DNA of 64,000 nt from Pseudonocardia sediminis (GTDB lineage: Bacteria; Actinomycetota; Actinomycetes; Mycobacteriales; Pseudonocardiaceae). The DNA is taken from NCBI RefSeq assembly GCF_004217185.1, contig NZ_SHKL01000001.1:929001-993000 (forward strand), in the 5' to 3' direction. The notes below the pieces were generated by a model that saw only the letters and a program-made list of their open reading frames with translations, was not told the DNA's origin and did not search any database. Both the position numbers and the translations under genes were made by a program. This document shows, one piece after another, positions 52,613-61,410 of the stretch; positions within the stretch are counted from its first letter, which is position 1, and every line of letters starts with the position of its first letter.

Positions 52613-53305
52613 TCACAGTGCGGGAGTGGGCGGCCCGGGGTTGATCCGGATCGGCCGGTTCCGCTCGGCGCGGCGGTCCGCGACCACGTCGATCACCAGC
52701 GCCGAGCCCAGCCCGAGCGCGAGGGCGACACAGAACCCGCCGACGGTGTCGGTGGGGTAGTGCGCCCCGATCGTCACCATCCCGGCGCCGACCGCGCCGC
52801 CGGCCACCAGCGCCGCCGCCCCGACCAGCGTCAGCGCGGCCCCGCGCCCGGCCGGGATCAGGCTGACCAGGAGCAACGCCGCGACCAGCGCGATCGACGT
52901 CGCGCCGCCGGTGTGCCCGCTCGGGTAGGCGAACCCGGCGGTGTCGCCGATCGTGCGGCCGAACAGGGGCTTGAAGAACGTCGTCGCCAGACCGGTCAGC
53001 CCGGGGCCGACGATCGCCAGCACGGCCAGGCGGCGTCGTCCGAGCAGGAGGCACAGCCCGGCGAGGAGGCCGCCCGCGAGCACCACGAACTGCGGTGACC
53101 CGAACTCGATCACCCGGCCGAAGAACCGCCAGTGCGACCCGGTGACCGCGTCGACGGCGTTCTCGGTATGGGTGTCGACCCGCCCCGCGTCCGCATCACC
53201 GGAGTACCAGAGGCCGAGCGCGGCGAAGACGACGAACGCGATTCCGGCCACGAACGGCGCGGGACGACGCAGCGGTCCGAGCAGGGGGACCGGGGCGTGG
53301 CGCAC
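52613..53305 (-). CDS. PAP2-family membrane phosphatase
   Basis: 230 residues. Five to six membrane helices with the three acid-phosphatase motifs: KPLFGRTIGD (motif 1), YPSGHTGG (motif 2, catalytic His) and GAHYPTDTVGG (motif 3, nucleophile His). Motif 3 lacks the usual Arg just before it, but His and Asp are kept. The active site faces outside. Substrates of the family are phosphatidic acid, undecaprenyl pyrophosphate or related lipids. It is convergent with adnA (43 bp), and is the first of the genes that separate adnA from adnB. Confidence 0.85.
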   Translation of the reverse strand: MRHAPVPLLGPLRRPAPFVAGIAFVVFAALGLWYSGDADAGRVDTHTENAVDAVTGSHWRFFGRVIEFGSPQFVVLAGGLLAGLCLLLGRRRLAVLAIVGPGLTGLATTFFKPLFGRTIGDTAGFAYPSGHTGGATSIALVAALLLVSLIPAGRGAALTLVGAAALVAGGAVGAGMVTIGAHYPTDTVGGFCVALALGLGSALVIDVVADRRAERNRPIRINPGPPTPAL

Positions 53306-53418
53306 CGGGACGAGGCTACCGAGAACCGGGACGCCCCAGACGGCCCAACGCCGACCGTCACACGGGTTTCATCAACCTTCGTGACCGGACGGCGCCGGGC
53401 CGGGTGACCGGTGCGGGC

Positions 53419-54258
53419 TCAGCCCAGGCCGAGGGCCCCGGCGAGACGACGCAGGTCCGGCGTCAGGTCGGCACCCTTCGGGGTGAGGATCTGCGCGCAG
53501 ACGTGGTCGGCGCCGGCGGCGAGGTGCTCGTCGAGCCGGGCCGCGACCGCGTCCGGCTCGCCGTGCGCGACGAGCGCGTCGATCAGGGCGTCGCTGCCGC
53601 CGTCGGCGATGTCGGAGTCGGCCCAGCCGAGACGCTTGAGGTTGCTGACGTAGTTGCGCAGGCCCAGGTAGGGCTTCTGCACGGCCGGACGGCCGATCTC
53701 GCGGGCCGCCGCCGGGTCGGAGTTCAGGACGACCTTGTGCTCGGGGGCGAGCAGCACGCCGTCGCCGAGGATCCCGCGCGCCTCGCGGGTGTGCTCCGGC
53801 GTCGTCAGGTAGGGGTGTGCGCCCGCGGTCCGCTCGGCGGAGAGCTTGAGGACCTTCGGGCCGAGCGCGGCGAGCGCCCGTCCGGCGACCGGGACGTCGG
53901 CGGCGTCGAGCGCGTCCAGGTACTCGACGACCGTGGCGTACGGACGCGTGTAGTCACTGGTCGCCTCCGGGTGCCCGACGCCCACGCCCAGCAGGAAACG
54001 GCCGGGGTGCTTCGCCTCGATCCGGTGGTAGGAGGACGCGACCTCGTCCGCCGGCGTCGACCACATGTTGACGATGCCGGTCGCGACGGCGATGCGGTCG
54101 GTCGCGTCGAGCAGCGACTCCGCGATCGACAGGTCGCCGGGAGGCGACCCGCCGAGCCAGATCGCGCCGAACCCGAGGGACTCGATCTCGCGCGCGAGCT
54201 CCGGGGTCAGGACTCCCGCGTGCTGCCAGATGCCGTAGCGGCCCAGTTCCACACTCAT
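53419..54258 (-). CDS. LLM-class F420-dependent oxidoreductase (TIGR03620 type)
   Basis: 279 residues from ATG 54258; the open frame goes on upstream through the direct repeats. It is a luciferase-like TIM barrel: YGIWQHAGVLTPELAREIESLGFGAIWLGGSPPGD, RIAVATGIVNMWSTPADEVA, and GVGVGHPEATSDYTRPY. The short length and these motifs fit the actinobacterial F420-binding family TIGR03620, which uses reduced F420 on unknown substrates. It is divergent from the Xre gene, with about 99 bp between. Confidence 0.87.
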   Translation of the reverse strand: MSVELGRYGIWQHAGVLTPELAREIESLGFGAIWLGGSPPGDLSIAESLLDATDRIAVATGIVNMWSTPADEVASSYHRIEAKHPGRFLLGVGVGHPEATSDYTRPYATVVEYLDALDAADVPVAGRALAALGPKVLKLSAERTAGAHPYLTTPEHTREARGILGDGVLLAPEHKVVLNSDPAAAREIGRPAVQKPYLGLRNYVSNLKRLGWADSDIADGGSDALIDALVAHGEPDAVAARLDEHLAAGADHVCAQILTPKGADLTPDLRRLAGALGLG

Positions 54259-54306
54259 GATCCCTAGGACGCTCGCAGGCCCGCCCGTATTCCCTGGGAG
54301 CCGTGC

Positions 54307-54348
54307 TGATGTCCGGTGTACTTGACATGATGTCCGGTAACCTTGACA
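54307..54348 (+). repeat. Two 21-bp direct repeats, each ending in TTGACA
   Basis: TGATGTCCGGTGTACTTGACA (54307-54327) is followed with no gap by TGATGTCCGGTAACCTTGACA (54328-54348), 18 of 21 bases alike. The spacing (two helical turns) and TTGACA ends suggest tandem binding sites for the Xre regulator laid over a -35 element. They lie just before its start and within the 99-bp divergent promoter region. Confidence 0.78.
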
Positions 54349-54357
54349 CTCGACGGC

Positions 54358-54618
54358 GTGGGACGGACATCGGCGAGGGGACGGCGCAACGCCGTCCGAG
54401 CGGCCCGGACGGCGGCCGGCATGACACAGGCCGAGCTGGCCGGGCACGTCGGCGTGACCCGTCAGACCGTCGTGGCCGTCGAGGCGGGCGACTACGCGCC
54501 GTCGGTCTATCTCGCCCTGGCCGTCGCCGGGGCGCTCGGCGGCACCGTCGAGGGGTTGTTCGGGTCCGAGGCGGAGGTCGGCCGGACCGCGGGGAACGCG
54601 GCCGGGTCATCGGAGTGA
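54358..54618 (+). CDS. Small Xre-family (Cro/CI) regulator
   Basis: 86 residues from GTG 54358 (a TTG at 54343 would place the start inside the second direct repeat). The HTH is MTQAELAGHVGVTRQTVVAVEAGDYAPSVYLALAVAGALGGTVEGLF, of the short YozG-like class. Such regulators commonly stand before a small membrane protein gene, as here (34 bp later), and repress both. The two 21-bp repeats before it are its probable autoregulatory sites. Ligand unknown; a membrane-sensed signal is a reasonable guess. Confidence 0.83.
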   Translation: MGRTSARGRRNAVRAARTAAGMTQAELAGHVGVTRQTVVAVEAGDYAPSVYLALAVAGALGGTVEGLFGSEAEVGRTAGNAAGSSE

Positions 54619-54652
54619 GGCCGCGCCGAGGCGTGGCAGGGGAGGACGTGTG

Positions 54653-55156
54653 ATGGAGGACGAGATGCAGCGCGACGGGTGGTTCGTCCGGGCGGCCGGT
54701 GCGGTGGGCGACCTGGGCAACCCGTTCTACCGCGAGGAGCGCCGCCGCGACGTCTGGAACGAGGCGTCGGCCGTGGGGTTCCAGCTGATGCTGTGGCTCG
54801 GGCTGGCGGCCGCGGCGGCGATGATCTGGATCGGCGGACCGCCGGCGCTGCCCTACGTCATGGTCGTGATCGGGATCGTCGGTCTGCCGTCGCTGGTCTG
54901 CATCGTCTACGCGGAGAAGCTCGGGGTCCGCGGCACCGAGGGGACGCGGATGGCGCGGTGGCGGATGGTGCCCTACCTGGTCCTGGTCCTCACGATGGCC
55001 GCCGGGCTGCTGGTGCGCGGGAGCGACGACGGGTTCGGTGCCTCGACGCTCTGGGGCGCGGTGGCGGGCGCCGTACTCGTCCTCGGACTGATGGGCTGGA
55101 CGGAGATCCGCACGCGCCGCCGTGAGTCCGCCGTGGACGACATCGCGGCCCGATAG
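54653..55156 (+). CDS. Four-helix membrane protein paired with the Xre regulator
   Basis: 167 residues from ATG 54653 (GGGGAGG upstream). A soluble N-terminus of about 40 residues with LGNPFYREERRRDVWNEASAVG is followed by four membrane helices (about 45-63, 67-88, 108-124, 132-151: GFQLMLWLGLAAAAAMIWIGG; LPYVMVVIGIVGLPSLVCIVY; MVPYLVLVLTMAAGLLV; LWGAVAGAVLVLGLMGW). No family was recognised, but Xre plus a multi-span partner of this size is a recurrent pair in Gram-positives. Confidence 0.7.
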   Translation: MEDEMQRDGWFVRAAGAVGDLGNPFYREERRRDVWNEASAVGFQLMLWLGLAAAAAMIWIGGPPALPYVMVVIGIVGLPSLVCIVYAEKLGVRGTEGTRMARWRMVPYLVLVLTMAAGLLVRGSDDGFGASTLWGAVAGAVLVLGLMGWTEIRTRRRESAVDDIAAR

Positions 55157-55187
55157 GCCGTTCAGTCCATTCAGCAAGTCCGTTCGG

Positions 55188-55215
55188 CGGTCACAGAGAT
55201 ATCGTTCCGTGACCG
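55188..55215. promoter_or_regulatory. Inverted repeat before the first GH16 gene
   Basis: CGGTCAC (55188-55194) and GTGACCG (55209-55215) are exact complements around 14 nt (AT-rich: AGAGATATCGTTCC). A further GACCGTGACC follows at about 55226. The block lies 160 bp before the GH16 start and may be its operator. The AT-rich region up to 55260 is the probable promoter. Confidence 0.5.
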
Positions 55216-55374
55216 TCGGCGTTATGACCGTGACCTGCAGTAATAGTGGTTCGCCGTGATGGGGACGAGATCGGGTCGCGGTATCTTCTCCCTCGCCACC
55301 GGCCGCTCTCCCCATCGCGCCCACCTCCCCGACCCGGGCGCGTCGCCCCCACCCGGTGTGCGAAGGAGTCCGTC

Positions 55375-56130
55375 GTGCGCCCTCGTCCGCTGCGTTCCCG
55401 TCGTACCGGAGCGGGGGTGATCGCCGCCGCCGCGCTCGCCGCACTGGCGGTGCTCGCCCCGACCGCCCAGGCCGCGCCCACCGGCTGGGTCCCGGCCGGC
55501 GGCGACGAGTTCAACGCCCCGGCGCTGAACACGTCGACGTGGAAGACCTACGACTCGGTCGGCGCGTTCGGCAACGGCCTGCGCCGCCCGTCCGCGATCA
55601 GCCAGGGGAACGGCCTGCTGACGATCACCGCGCAGCCGCGCCTGAACGGCGGCACGTCCGGCGGGATGGCGATGGGCGCCGGTCAGCTCTACGGCCGCTG
55701 GGAGTTCCGCGCCCGCACCTCGGCGGGCAAGGGCTACAGCTCGGCGATCCTGCTGTGGCCGGACTCCGAGAAGTTCCCGGAGGACGGGGAGCTGGACATG
55801 ATGGAGGTCCCCAGCGAGAAGCGGACCGCCGCGACCGCGTTCGTGCACTACGGCGCGGACAACCGGATCGTCGGCACCAGCCGGGCCGGGGACTTCACGA
55901 AGTGGCACGACTTCGCCATGGAGTGGCTGCCCGACCGCATCACCTGGTACGTCGACGGCGTGAAGGCGTGGGAGACGACCGACAAGAAGGTCATCCCGAC
56001 CACGCCGATGCACCTGTGCATCCAGCTCGACCAGGGCCCGGCGACGAACTGGATGCCGGCGCCGGACGCGAGCACCCCGGACAAGGTGACGTTGCAGGTC
56101 GACTGGGCGCGCATCTCGAAGCGGGGCTGA
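55375..56130 (+). CDS. Secreted GH16 glycoside hydrolase
   Basis: 251 residues from GTG 55375 (GAAGGAG upstream). A classical Sec signal (RPRPLRSRRTGAGVIAAAALAALAVLAPTAQAA, cut near residue 37) leads into the GH16 beta-jelly roll: GGDEFNAPALNTSTWKTYD, YGRWEFRARTSAG, and the catalytic ExDxxE in GELDMME (about E139, D141, E144). GH16 enzymes cut beta-1,3/1,4-glucans, agars or related polysaccharides; this group lies near the beta-glucanase side. Exported. Its paralogue follows 98 bp later. Confidence 0.9.
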   Translation: MRPRPLRSRRTGAGVIAAAALAALAVLAPTAQAAPTGWVPAGGDEFNAPALNTSTWKTYDSVGAFGNGLRRPSAISQGNGLLTITAQPRLNGGTSGGMAMGAGQLYGRWEFRARTSAGKGYSSAILLWPDSEKFPEDGELDMMEVPSEKRTAATAFVHYGADNRIVGTSRAGDFTKWHDFAMEWLPDRITWYVDGVKAWETTDKKVIPTTPMHLCIQLDQGPATNWMPAPDASTPDKVTLQVDWARISKRG

Positions 56131-56228
56131 TCCCGGGGCCGTCCTGACTCCGGGTAGCAGACGGGCCGGTCCGGGGTCGTCCGACGGGGTGACCGAGCAA
56201 GATCGTCAACTCGGTATCGTCACCGGTG

Positions 56229-57722
56229 ATGCGGGACGAGCTCACCACCCGGTTGCCGGGCCGACCTGCACCCGTCGGTACCGCGTCCGACCGCGGTGCT
56301 CCCGAGCCGACCGGCTCGTCGGTGGCGACACAGCGACTCCCGGCCCGGTCCGCGCGTGCGACCGACGATTCCGTCCCCGAGGGCCACGCCCCCGGTCCCG
56401 GTCTCCTGCTGTCCTCCCCGATCGTCGCGGCCACCGCCGTGTCGGCCCGGTCCCGTCCTTCCGGGTCCCGTCCTGTTGAGCCGCCGGCGGGCGAGCCCCG
56501 CCTCGCAGAGCCTCGCCCGGCCGAGCCCCGCTCCGCCGAGTCGCGCCCGGCGGAGTCGCGCTCGGCGGAGTCGCGCCCGGCCGGGCCGCAGCCGGTCGAA
56601 CCGAGTCCTGGCGTACTGGGTCCTGTCTCACCGCGTCCCGTATCGGACGCGGCGCCGGAGCCGCGGGGGCCGGTCCGGTCGCCCGCCGCCGTCCCGGAGG
56701 CGGCTCCGTCGTCATCGGTGGCGACCGTCGCCCTGCGGCCGGCGTCTCCGTCCCGGAGCCTTGCTGCGCCGTCCCCCGCCGTAGCGTTCCCGTCCACGCC
56801 GTCCCCGGCCCGCGCCGGTCGGGTGGAACCGCCGCCCGCCCCACGGCGGCCGTCGGGCCTGGTCTCCCCGGCGCGGCCCGCGCCCGCCCCCGTGACCCGC
56901 GGCCGTCGTCGACGGCTGGTCGCCCGCAGTGCCGGTGCGACGGCGTTGGTGCTCAGCGCCCTGGCCGGGCTCGCGTGGACGGTGGCCGTGCCCCCGGACC
57001 AGGCCGAGACCCCGTTCGCGGCCCCGGTCGCCGCCCGGCCCGCCCCCGCGCCACCCGGCCCGCCGCCGGTGAAGTGGAAGCGGACCGGCGGCGACGAGTT
57101 CGACGCCGGGCGCGTCGACGGCCGCCGGTGGAGCACCTACAACTCGATCGGCGCGTTCGGCAACGGCCTGCGCCGCCCGTCCGCGGTCGCCCAGCGCGAC
57201 GGCCTGCTGACGATCACGGCCAAGCCCCGTCTGAACGGCGGGACGTCCGGTGGCATCTCGATGCGCCCCGGCCAGCGCTACGGGCGCTGGGAGTTCCGCG
57301 CCCGCACCGATGTCGGCCGCGGGTACAGCCCGGCGATCCTGCTCTGGCCGGACTCCGAGCGGTTCCCCGACGACGGGGAGCTGGACATGATGGAGATCCC
57401 CTACGACGACCGTCGCGCGGCGACCGCGTTCGTGCACTGGGGAAAGGCGAACAACATCCTGTCCACCGAGACGGTCGGCGACTTCACGCAGTGGCACACG
57501 TTCGCGATGGAGTGGCTGCCGAACCGGATCACCTGGTATGTCGACGGCGTGAAGAAGTGGGAGATCACCGACCGCCGCGCGATCCCGACCAAGCCCATGC
57601 ACCTGTGCATCCAGCTCGACCAGGGGCCCGCGCAGAAGTGGATCCCCGGCCCGGACGCGACGACGCCGGACCAGGTGCGGCTGCAGGTCGACTGGGCGCG
57701 GGTCTACCGGGTCGACCGGTAG
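56229..57722 (+). CDS. Membrane-anchored GH16 hydrolase with repetitive N-terminus
   Basis: 497 residues from ATG 56229. The first 230 residues are a Pro/Glu/Arg/Ser low-complexity region (PAEPRSAESRPAES units). A membrane helix at about 233-253 (RSAGATALVLSALAGLAWTVAV) anchors it, and the GH16 domain after residue 280 matches its neighbour closely, with GELDMMEIP catalytic residues (about E384, D386, E389). The domain outside and the repetitive tail inside follow from the positive-inside rule. Likely a duplication of the gene before it, after which one copy got the anchor. Confidence 0.88.
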   Translation: MRDELTTRLPGRPAPVGTASDRGAPEPTGSSVATQRLPARSARATDDSVPEGHAPGPGLLLSSPIVAATAVSARSRPSGSRPVEPPAGEPRLAEPRPAEPRSAESRPAESRSAESRPAGPQPVEPSPGVLGPVSPRPVSDAAPEPRGPVRSPAAVPEAAPSSSVATVALRPASPSRSLAAPSPAVAFPSTPSPARAGRVEPPPAPRRPSGLVSPARPAPAPVTRGRRRRLVARSAGATALVLSALAGLAWTVAVPPDQAETPFAAPVAARPAPAPPGPPPVKWKRTGGDEFDAGRVDGRRWSTYNSIGAFGNGLRRPSAVAQRDGLLTITAKPRLNGGTSGGISMRPGQRYGRWEFRARTDVGRGYSPAILLWPDSERFPDDGELDMMEIPYDDRRAATAFVHWGKANNILSTETVGDFTQWHTFAMEWLPNRITWYVDGVKKWEITDRRAIPTKPMHLCIQLDQGPAQKWIPGPDATTPDQVRLQVDWARVYRVDR

Positions 57723-57765
57723 TCCCGGGGACGGAACTGTCGGTGCCGGGGGGTACAAACCTCGC

Positions 57766-60700
57766 GTGACATCGAGCACCGACGTCCTGGTCCCGGCGCC
57801 GGGGGGACTGACCCCCGCGGCGCTGTCGGCCGCGCTCGGGCTTCCGGCACCCACCGAGGAGCAGGCCGCCGTCATCGCCGCCCCGATCGGGCCCGCGCTC
57901 GTCGTGGCCGGCGCCGGTGCGGGCAAGACGGAGACGATGGCGGCCCGGGTCGTGTGGCTGGTCGCGACCGGTCAGGCGATGCCCGAGGAGGTCCTTGGCC
58001 TGACCTTCACCCGCAAGGCCGCCCAGCAGCTCGGTACCCGGGTGCGGTCCCGCCTGCGCCGCCTCGCGAGTTCTCGTCTGCTCGACGACATCGATCCCGG
58101 AGGGGGACGCCGGGCGGCGTTGCTGGCCGGGGAACCGACCGTGTCGACCTACCACGCCTATGCCGGACGCCTGGTCTCCGAGCACGCGCTGCGGCTGCCG
58201 GCCGAACCGGCGTCGCGGCTGCTCGGGCCGACGGCGGTCTGGCAGCTCGCGCACCGGGTCGTCTCGAGCTGGGCGGCGGACCTGGAGATCGACCGCGTCC
58301 CGGCCACCGTCACCGGCTACCTGCTGGCCCTGTCCGGCGAGCTCGGCGAGCACCTGGCCGAGCCGCGCGACGTGCGCCGGCTGGCGCAGGACATGATCGC
58401 CGCGCTGGAGCGGGCGCCGCGCGGGAAGGGCCAGCGGGCCGAGCCGTCGGCGACCTACAAGGGCTGGATCGCCGCCCAGAACATGCGCTGCGAGCTGCTG
58501 CCGCTGGTCGAGGAGTTCGCCGCGCGCAAGCAGTCCGAGCAGGCGATGGACTTCGCCGACCAGATGGCGCTGGCCGCCCGGATCGCCGAGGCGGATCCCG
58601 AGGTGGGGCGGATCGAGCGCGGCCAGTTCCGCGCCGTGCTGCTCGACGAGTACCAGGACACCGGGCACGCCCAGCGGGTGCTGCTGCGCGCGCTGTTCGG
58701 GACGGTCCCGGGGGAGGGCCCGAGCCCGCAGGACGGCTGCTCGGTCACCGCGGTCGGTGACCCCTGCCAGTCGATCTACGGCTGGCGCGGGGCGAGCGCG
58801 GGCAACCTGGCCCGCTTCCGCACCGACTTCCCGACGCGCCACGGCGACCCGGCCGACGTCTACGGCCTGCTCACCAGCTTCCGGAACCCGGCCGAGGTGC
58901 TCACCCTGGCCAACCGGGTCTCCGAGGAGCTGCGCACCGGCCCGGGCGCGATCGAGGTCGGCGAGCTCCGGGCGGCGCCGAAGGCCGGGCCCGGTGACGT
59001 CCGGGCCGCGCTCCTGCCCGACGTCGCGGCGGAGGTGGAGTGGGTCGCCGACGGCGTCGCGTCGCGCTGGCACTCTCTCGCCGAGGAGCGGGACAAGCCC
59101 CCGACGGCGGCGGTCCTGGTGCGCCGCCGCGCCGACATGGACGCCCTGGCCGCGGCGCTGCGTGCGCGTCGGCTGCCGGTCGAGGTCGTCGGCCTGGGCG
59201 GGCTGCTCGACACCCCGGAGGTGCGGGACCTGGTCAGCGCGCTGCGGGTGGTGGCCGACCCGCTGGCCGGACCGTCCGCGGTGCGGCTGCTGACCGGCGT
59301 GCGCTGGCGGCTCGGCGTCGCCGACCTCGCCGCGCTGTGGACCCGCGCCCGCGAGCTCGTCCCGCGGCCGGCGTCGAAGCCCGGGCCGCTGAGCCCGCAG
59401 GAGCTCGCCCTGGGGGCGCTGCCGGGGGAGCACGCCGAGCAGGCCGGTCTGGTCGACGCGCTCGACGACCCGGGGGAGCCCTCGCGCTACTCCGAGGCCG
59501 GCTTCGACCGGATCCGCCGTCTGGGCCGGGAGCTGTCGCTGCTGCGCGCGCGGGCCTCGGCGCCGCTGACGGACCTCGTCGCCGACACCGAGCGGGTGCT
59601 GCTGCTCGACGTGGAGACCGCGGCCAGGCCGGGCCCGGCCGGTCGGGCGCACCTCGACGCGTTCGCCGACGTCGTCGCGGACTTCTCGTCCGGCGCGCAG
59701 GTCGCCACGCTGCCGGCGCTGCTGGACTTCCTGGAGACCGCGGAGAAGGCCGAGGACGGGCTGACCCCGGGCGAGATCGAGGTCGCGCCGGACCGGGTGC
59801 AGATCCTGACCGTGCACGCGGCCAAGGGACTGGAGTGGGAGATCGTGGCCGTCCCGCATCTGGTCTCGCAGGTGTTCCCGGGCCGCAAGATGTCCGGCAG
59901 CTGGCTCAAGGACCCGTCCGACCTGCCGGTCCCGCTCCGTGGCGACGCCGACGACCTGCCCGGTCTGTACCTGCCCCCGGGCGGTGACCGCAAGCAGATG
60001 GAGCTGGCGATGAAGGGGCACGACGAGGCCCTCGACGACCGTCGCCTGGCCGAGGAGCGACGGCTGTTCTACGTCGCGCTCACGCGCTCCGAGCACACGC
60101 TGCTGGTCTCCGGGCACCGCTGGCCGGCGACCGGGGAGAAGCCCAAGGAGCCCTCGGTGTTCCTCACCGAGATCGCCGAGACCCTGGAGGGTCCGGGCGG
60201 CTCCGAGGTCGGCCTGCTGGAGCACTGGGCCCCGCCGCCGGACCCCGACTCGGGCAACCCGGCCCTGGGCACGACGCACACCGCGCCCTGGCCGCCCGAC
60301 CCGTTCGGCGACCGCGGCACCGACGTCCGCGCCGGCGCCGACCTGGTCCGCGAGGCACTGCGCCGCCGCGCCCGCCCCGCCCCGCCCCGGCGCGGGCGCA
60401 GGACCTCGCCCGACCAGCTCAGCCTCGACATGCCCGCCGAGCCGGTGGACGTCGTCGAGGAGGATCCGGAGGGCTGGGCGGCCGACGTCGACGTGCTGCT
60501 CGCCGAGCGCGCCGCGGCCGCCCGGCGTCCCACCGTCCTGCTGCCCGGGCGGGTCTCGGTGAGCCAGCTCGTCGAGCTGGCCGACGACCCGGACGCGCTC
60601 GCGATCCGCCTGCGCCGCCCGGTGCCGCTCCCGCCGAACCCGCACACCCGCCGCGGCACGGCGTTCCACGCCTGGCTCGAGCAGCGCTTCGGCGCGGTCC

Positions 60701-61143
60701 AGCTGCTCGACCTCGACGAGCTGCCCGGTGCCGCGGACGACAACGGTGCCGGGGACGACGCGCTGATCGAGCTGCAGGAGGCGTTCCTGCGATCGGAGTG
60801 GGCCGACCGGGTGCCGATCGAGGTGGAGGTGTCGTTCGAGTCGGTGGTGGCGGGGGTCGCCGTGCGCGGCCGGATGGACGCCGTGTTCGCCGACCCGGAC
60901 GGTGGCTGGACGGTCGTCGACTGGAAGACCGGCGTCCCGCCCGAGGGTGATCGCGAACGCGCCGTGGGCGTGCAGCTCGCCGCCTACCGCCTGGCCTGGG
61001 CCGCGTTGCAGGGCGTGCCGCCGGAACGGGTCCGCGCGGCGTTCCACTACGTGCGCCCGGACGTCACGCTCCGCCCGGCGGACCTCCTCGACGCCGAGGG
61101 CCTGCACGCGCTCCTGAACTCGGTGCCCCGCGTCGCGAGCTAG
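57766..61143 (+). CDS. adnB: AdnB subunit of the AdnAB helicase-nuclease
   Basis: 1125 residues from GTG 57766. UvrD-like helicase: Q33 in EEQAAV, Walker A GAGAGKT (49-55), TFTRKAAQQL, LLDEYQDT (about 291-298), GDPCQSIYGWRGA, VHAAKGLEWEIV and RRLFYVALTRSEHTLLVS. The C-terminal nuclease has GTAFHAWLEQ, VRGRMDAVF, WTVVDWKTG and QLAAYRLA; no iron-sulfur Cys set is seen. AdnB is the lead motor of the dimer in mycobacteria (established for that system). Its length is close to the family norm. The partner adnA lies 5.2 kb upstream. Confidence 0.95.
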   Translation: MTSSTDVLVPAPGGLTPAALSAALGLPAPTEEQAAVIAAPIGPALVVAGAGAGKTETMAARVVWLVATGQAMPEEVLGLTFTRKAAQQLGTRVRSRLRRLASSRLLDDIDPGGGRRAALLAGEPTVSTYHAYAGRLVSEHALRLPAEPASRLLGPTAVWQLAHRVVSSWAADLEIDRVPATVTGYLLALSGELGEHLAEPRDVRRLAQDMIAALERAPRGKGQRAEPSATYKGWIAAQNMRCELLPLVEEFAARKQSEQAMDFADQMALAARIAEADPEVGRIERGQFRAVLLDEYQDTGHAQRVLLRALFGTVPGEGPSPQDGCSVTAVGDPCQSIYGWRGASAGNLARFRTDFPTRHGDPADVYGLLTSFRNPAEVLTLANRVSEELRTGPGAIEVGELRAAPKAGPGDVRAALLPDVAAEVEWVADGVASRWHSLAEERDKPPTAAVLVRRRADMDALAAALRARRLPVEVVGLGGLLDTPEVRDLVSALRVVADPLAGPSAVRLLTGVRWRLGVADLAALWTRARELVPRPASKPGPLSPQELALGALPGEHAEQAGLVDALDDPGEPSRYSEAGFDRIRRLGRELSLLRARASAPLTDLVADTERVLLLDVETAARPGPAGRAHLDAFADVVADFSSGAQVATLPALLDFLETAEKAEDGLTPGEIEVAPDRVQILTVHAAKGLEWEIVAVPHLVSQVFPGRKMSGSWLKDPSDLPVPLRGDADDLPGLYLPPGGDRKQMELAMKGHDEALDDRRLAEERRLFYVALTRSEHTLLVSGHRWPATGEKPKEPSVFLTEIAETLEGPGGSEVGLLEHWAPPPDPDSGNPALGTTHTAPWPPDPFGDRGTDVRAGADLVREALRRRARPAPPRRGRRTSPDQLSLDMPAEPVDVVEEDPEGWAADVDVLLAERAAAARRPTVLLPGRVSVSQLVELADDPDALAIRLRRPVPLPPNPHTRRGTAFHAWLEQRFGAVQLLDLDELPGAADDNGAGDDALIELQEAFLRSEWADRVPIEVEVSFESVVAGVAVRGRMDAVFADPDGGWTVVDWKTGVPPEGDRERAVGVQLAAYRLAWAALQGVPPERVRAAFHYVRPDVTLRPADLLDAEGLHALLNSVPRVAS

Positions 61144-61202
61144 GTCGATCGGGTTCCGGCGCGGCCCGGTGCGCGGCCCGTCGTCGAGCTCCGTCTCGTC
61201 GG

Positions 61203-61307
61203 GAGTCACGAGATGGCGATCGCTACGACCACATCGTGACGCTCGTTCGGCACCGCCACGCCGAGTGTCACGACATGGCGGCCGCGGGGACCGGAACGTG
61301 ACGCTCG
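61203..61307. repeat. Two GCGTCAC-type palindromic units after adnB
   Basis: 61203-61244 (GAGTCACGAGATGGCG ... CATCGTGACGCTC) and 61263-61307 (CGAGTGTCACGACATGGCG ... AACGTGACGCTCG) follow the same pattern as the cluster at 47.2 kb. Bases 61261-61280 are the exact reverse complement of 47475-47494. The region lies between adnB and the convergent symporter gene. Confidence 0.85.
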
Positions 61308-61410
61308 GCGGGCGACGCGCCGGCCGGCTCCGACACGCAGCGAGCCCGCGCCCCGCACCCGGTGGACCGGGGCGGGACGCGGGCTCGGACGAGCAGCGCC
61401 GCGTGCGTGC

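Noticed and set aside
57565..61209. 1214-residue open frame on the minus strand
   Set aside because: It is the exact antisense shadow of adnB; composition is His/Gln/Arg/Leu-rich with no domain, as expected of opposite-strand frames in very GC-rich genes.
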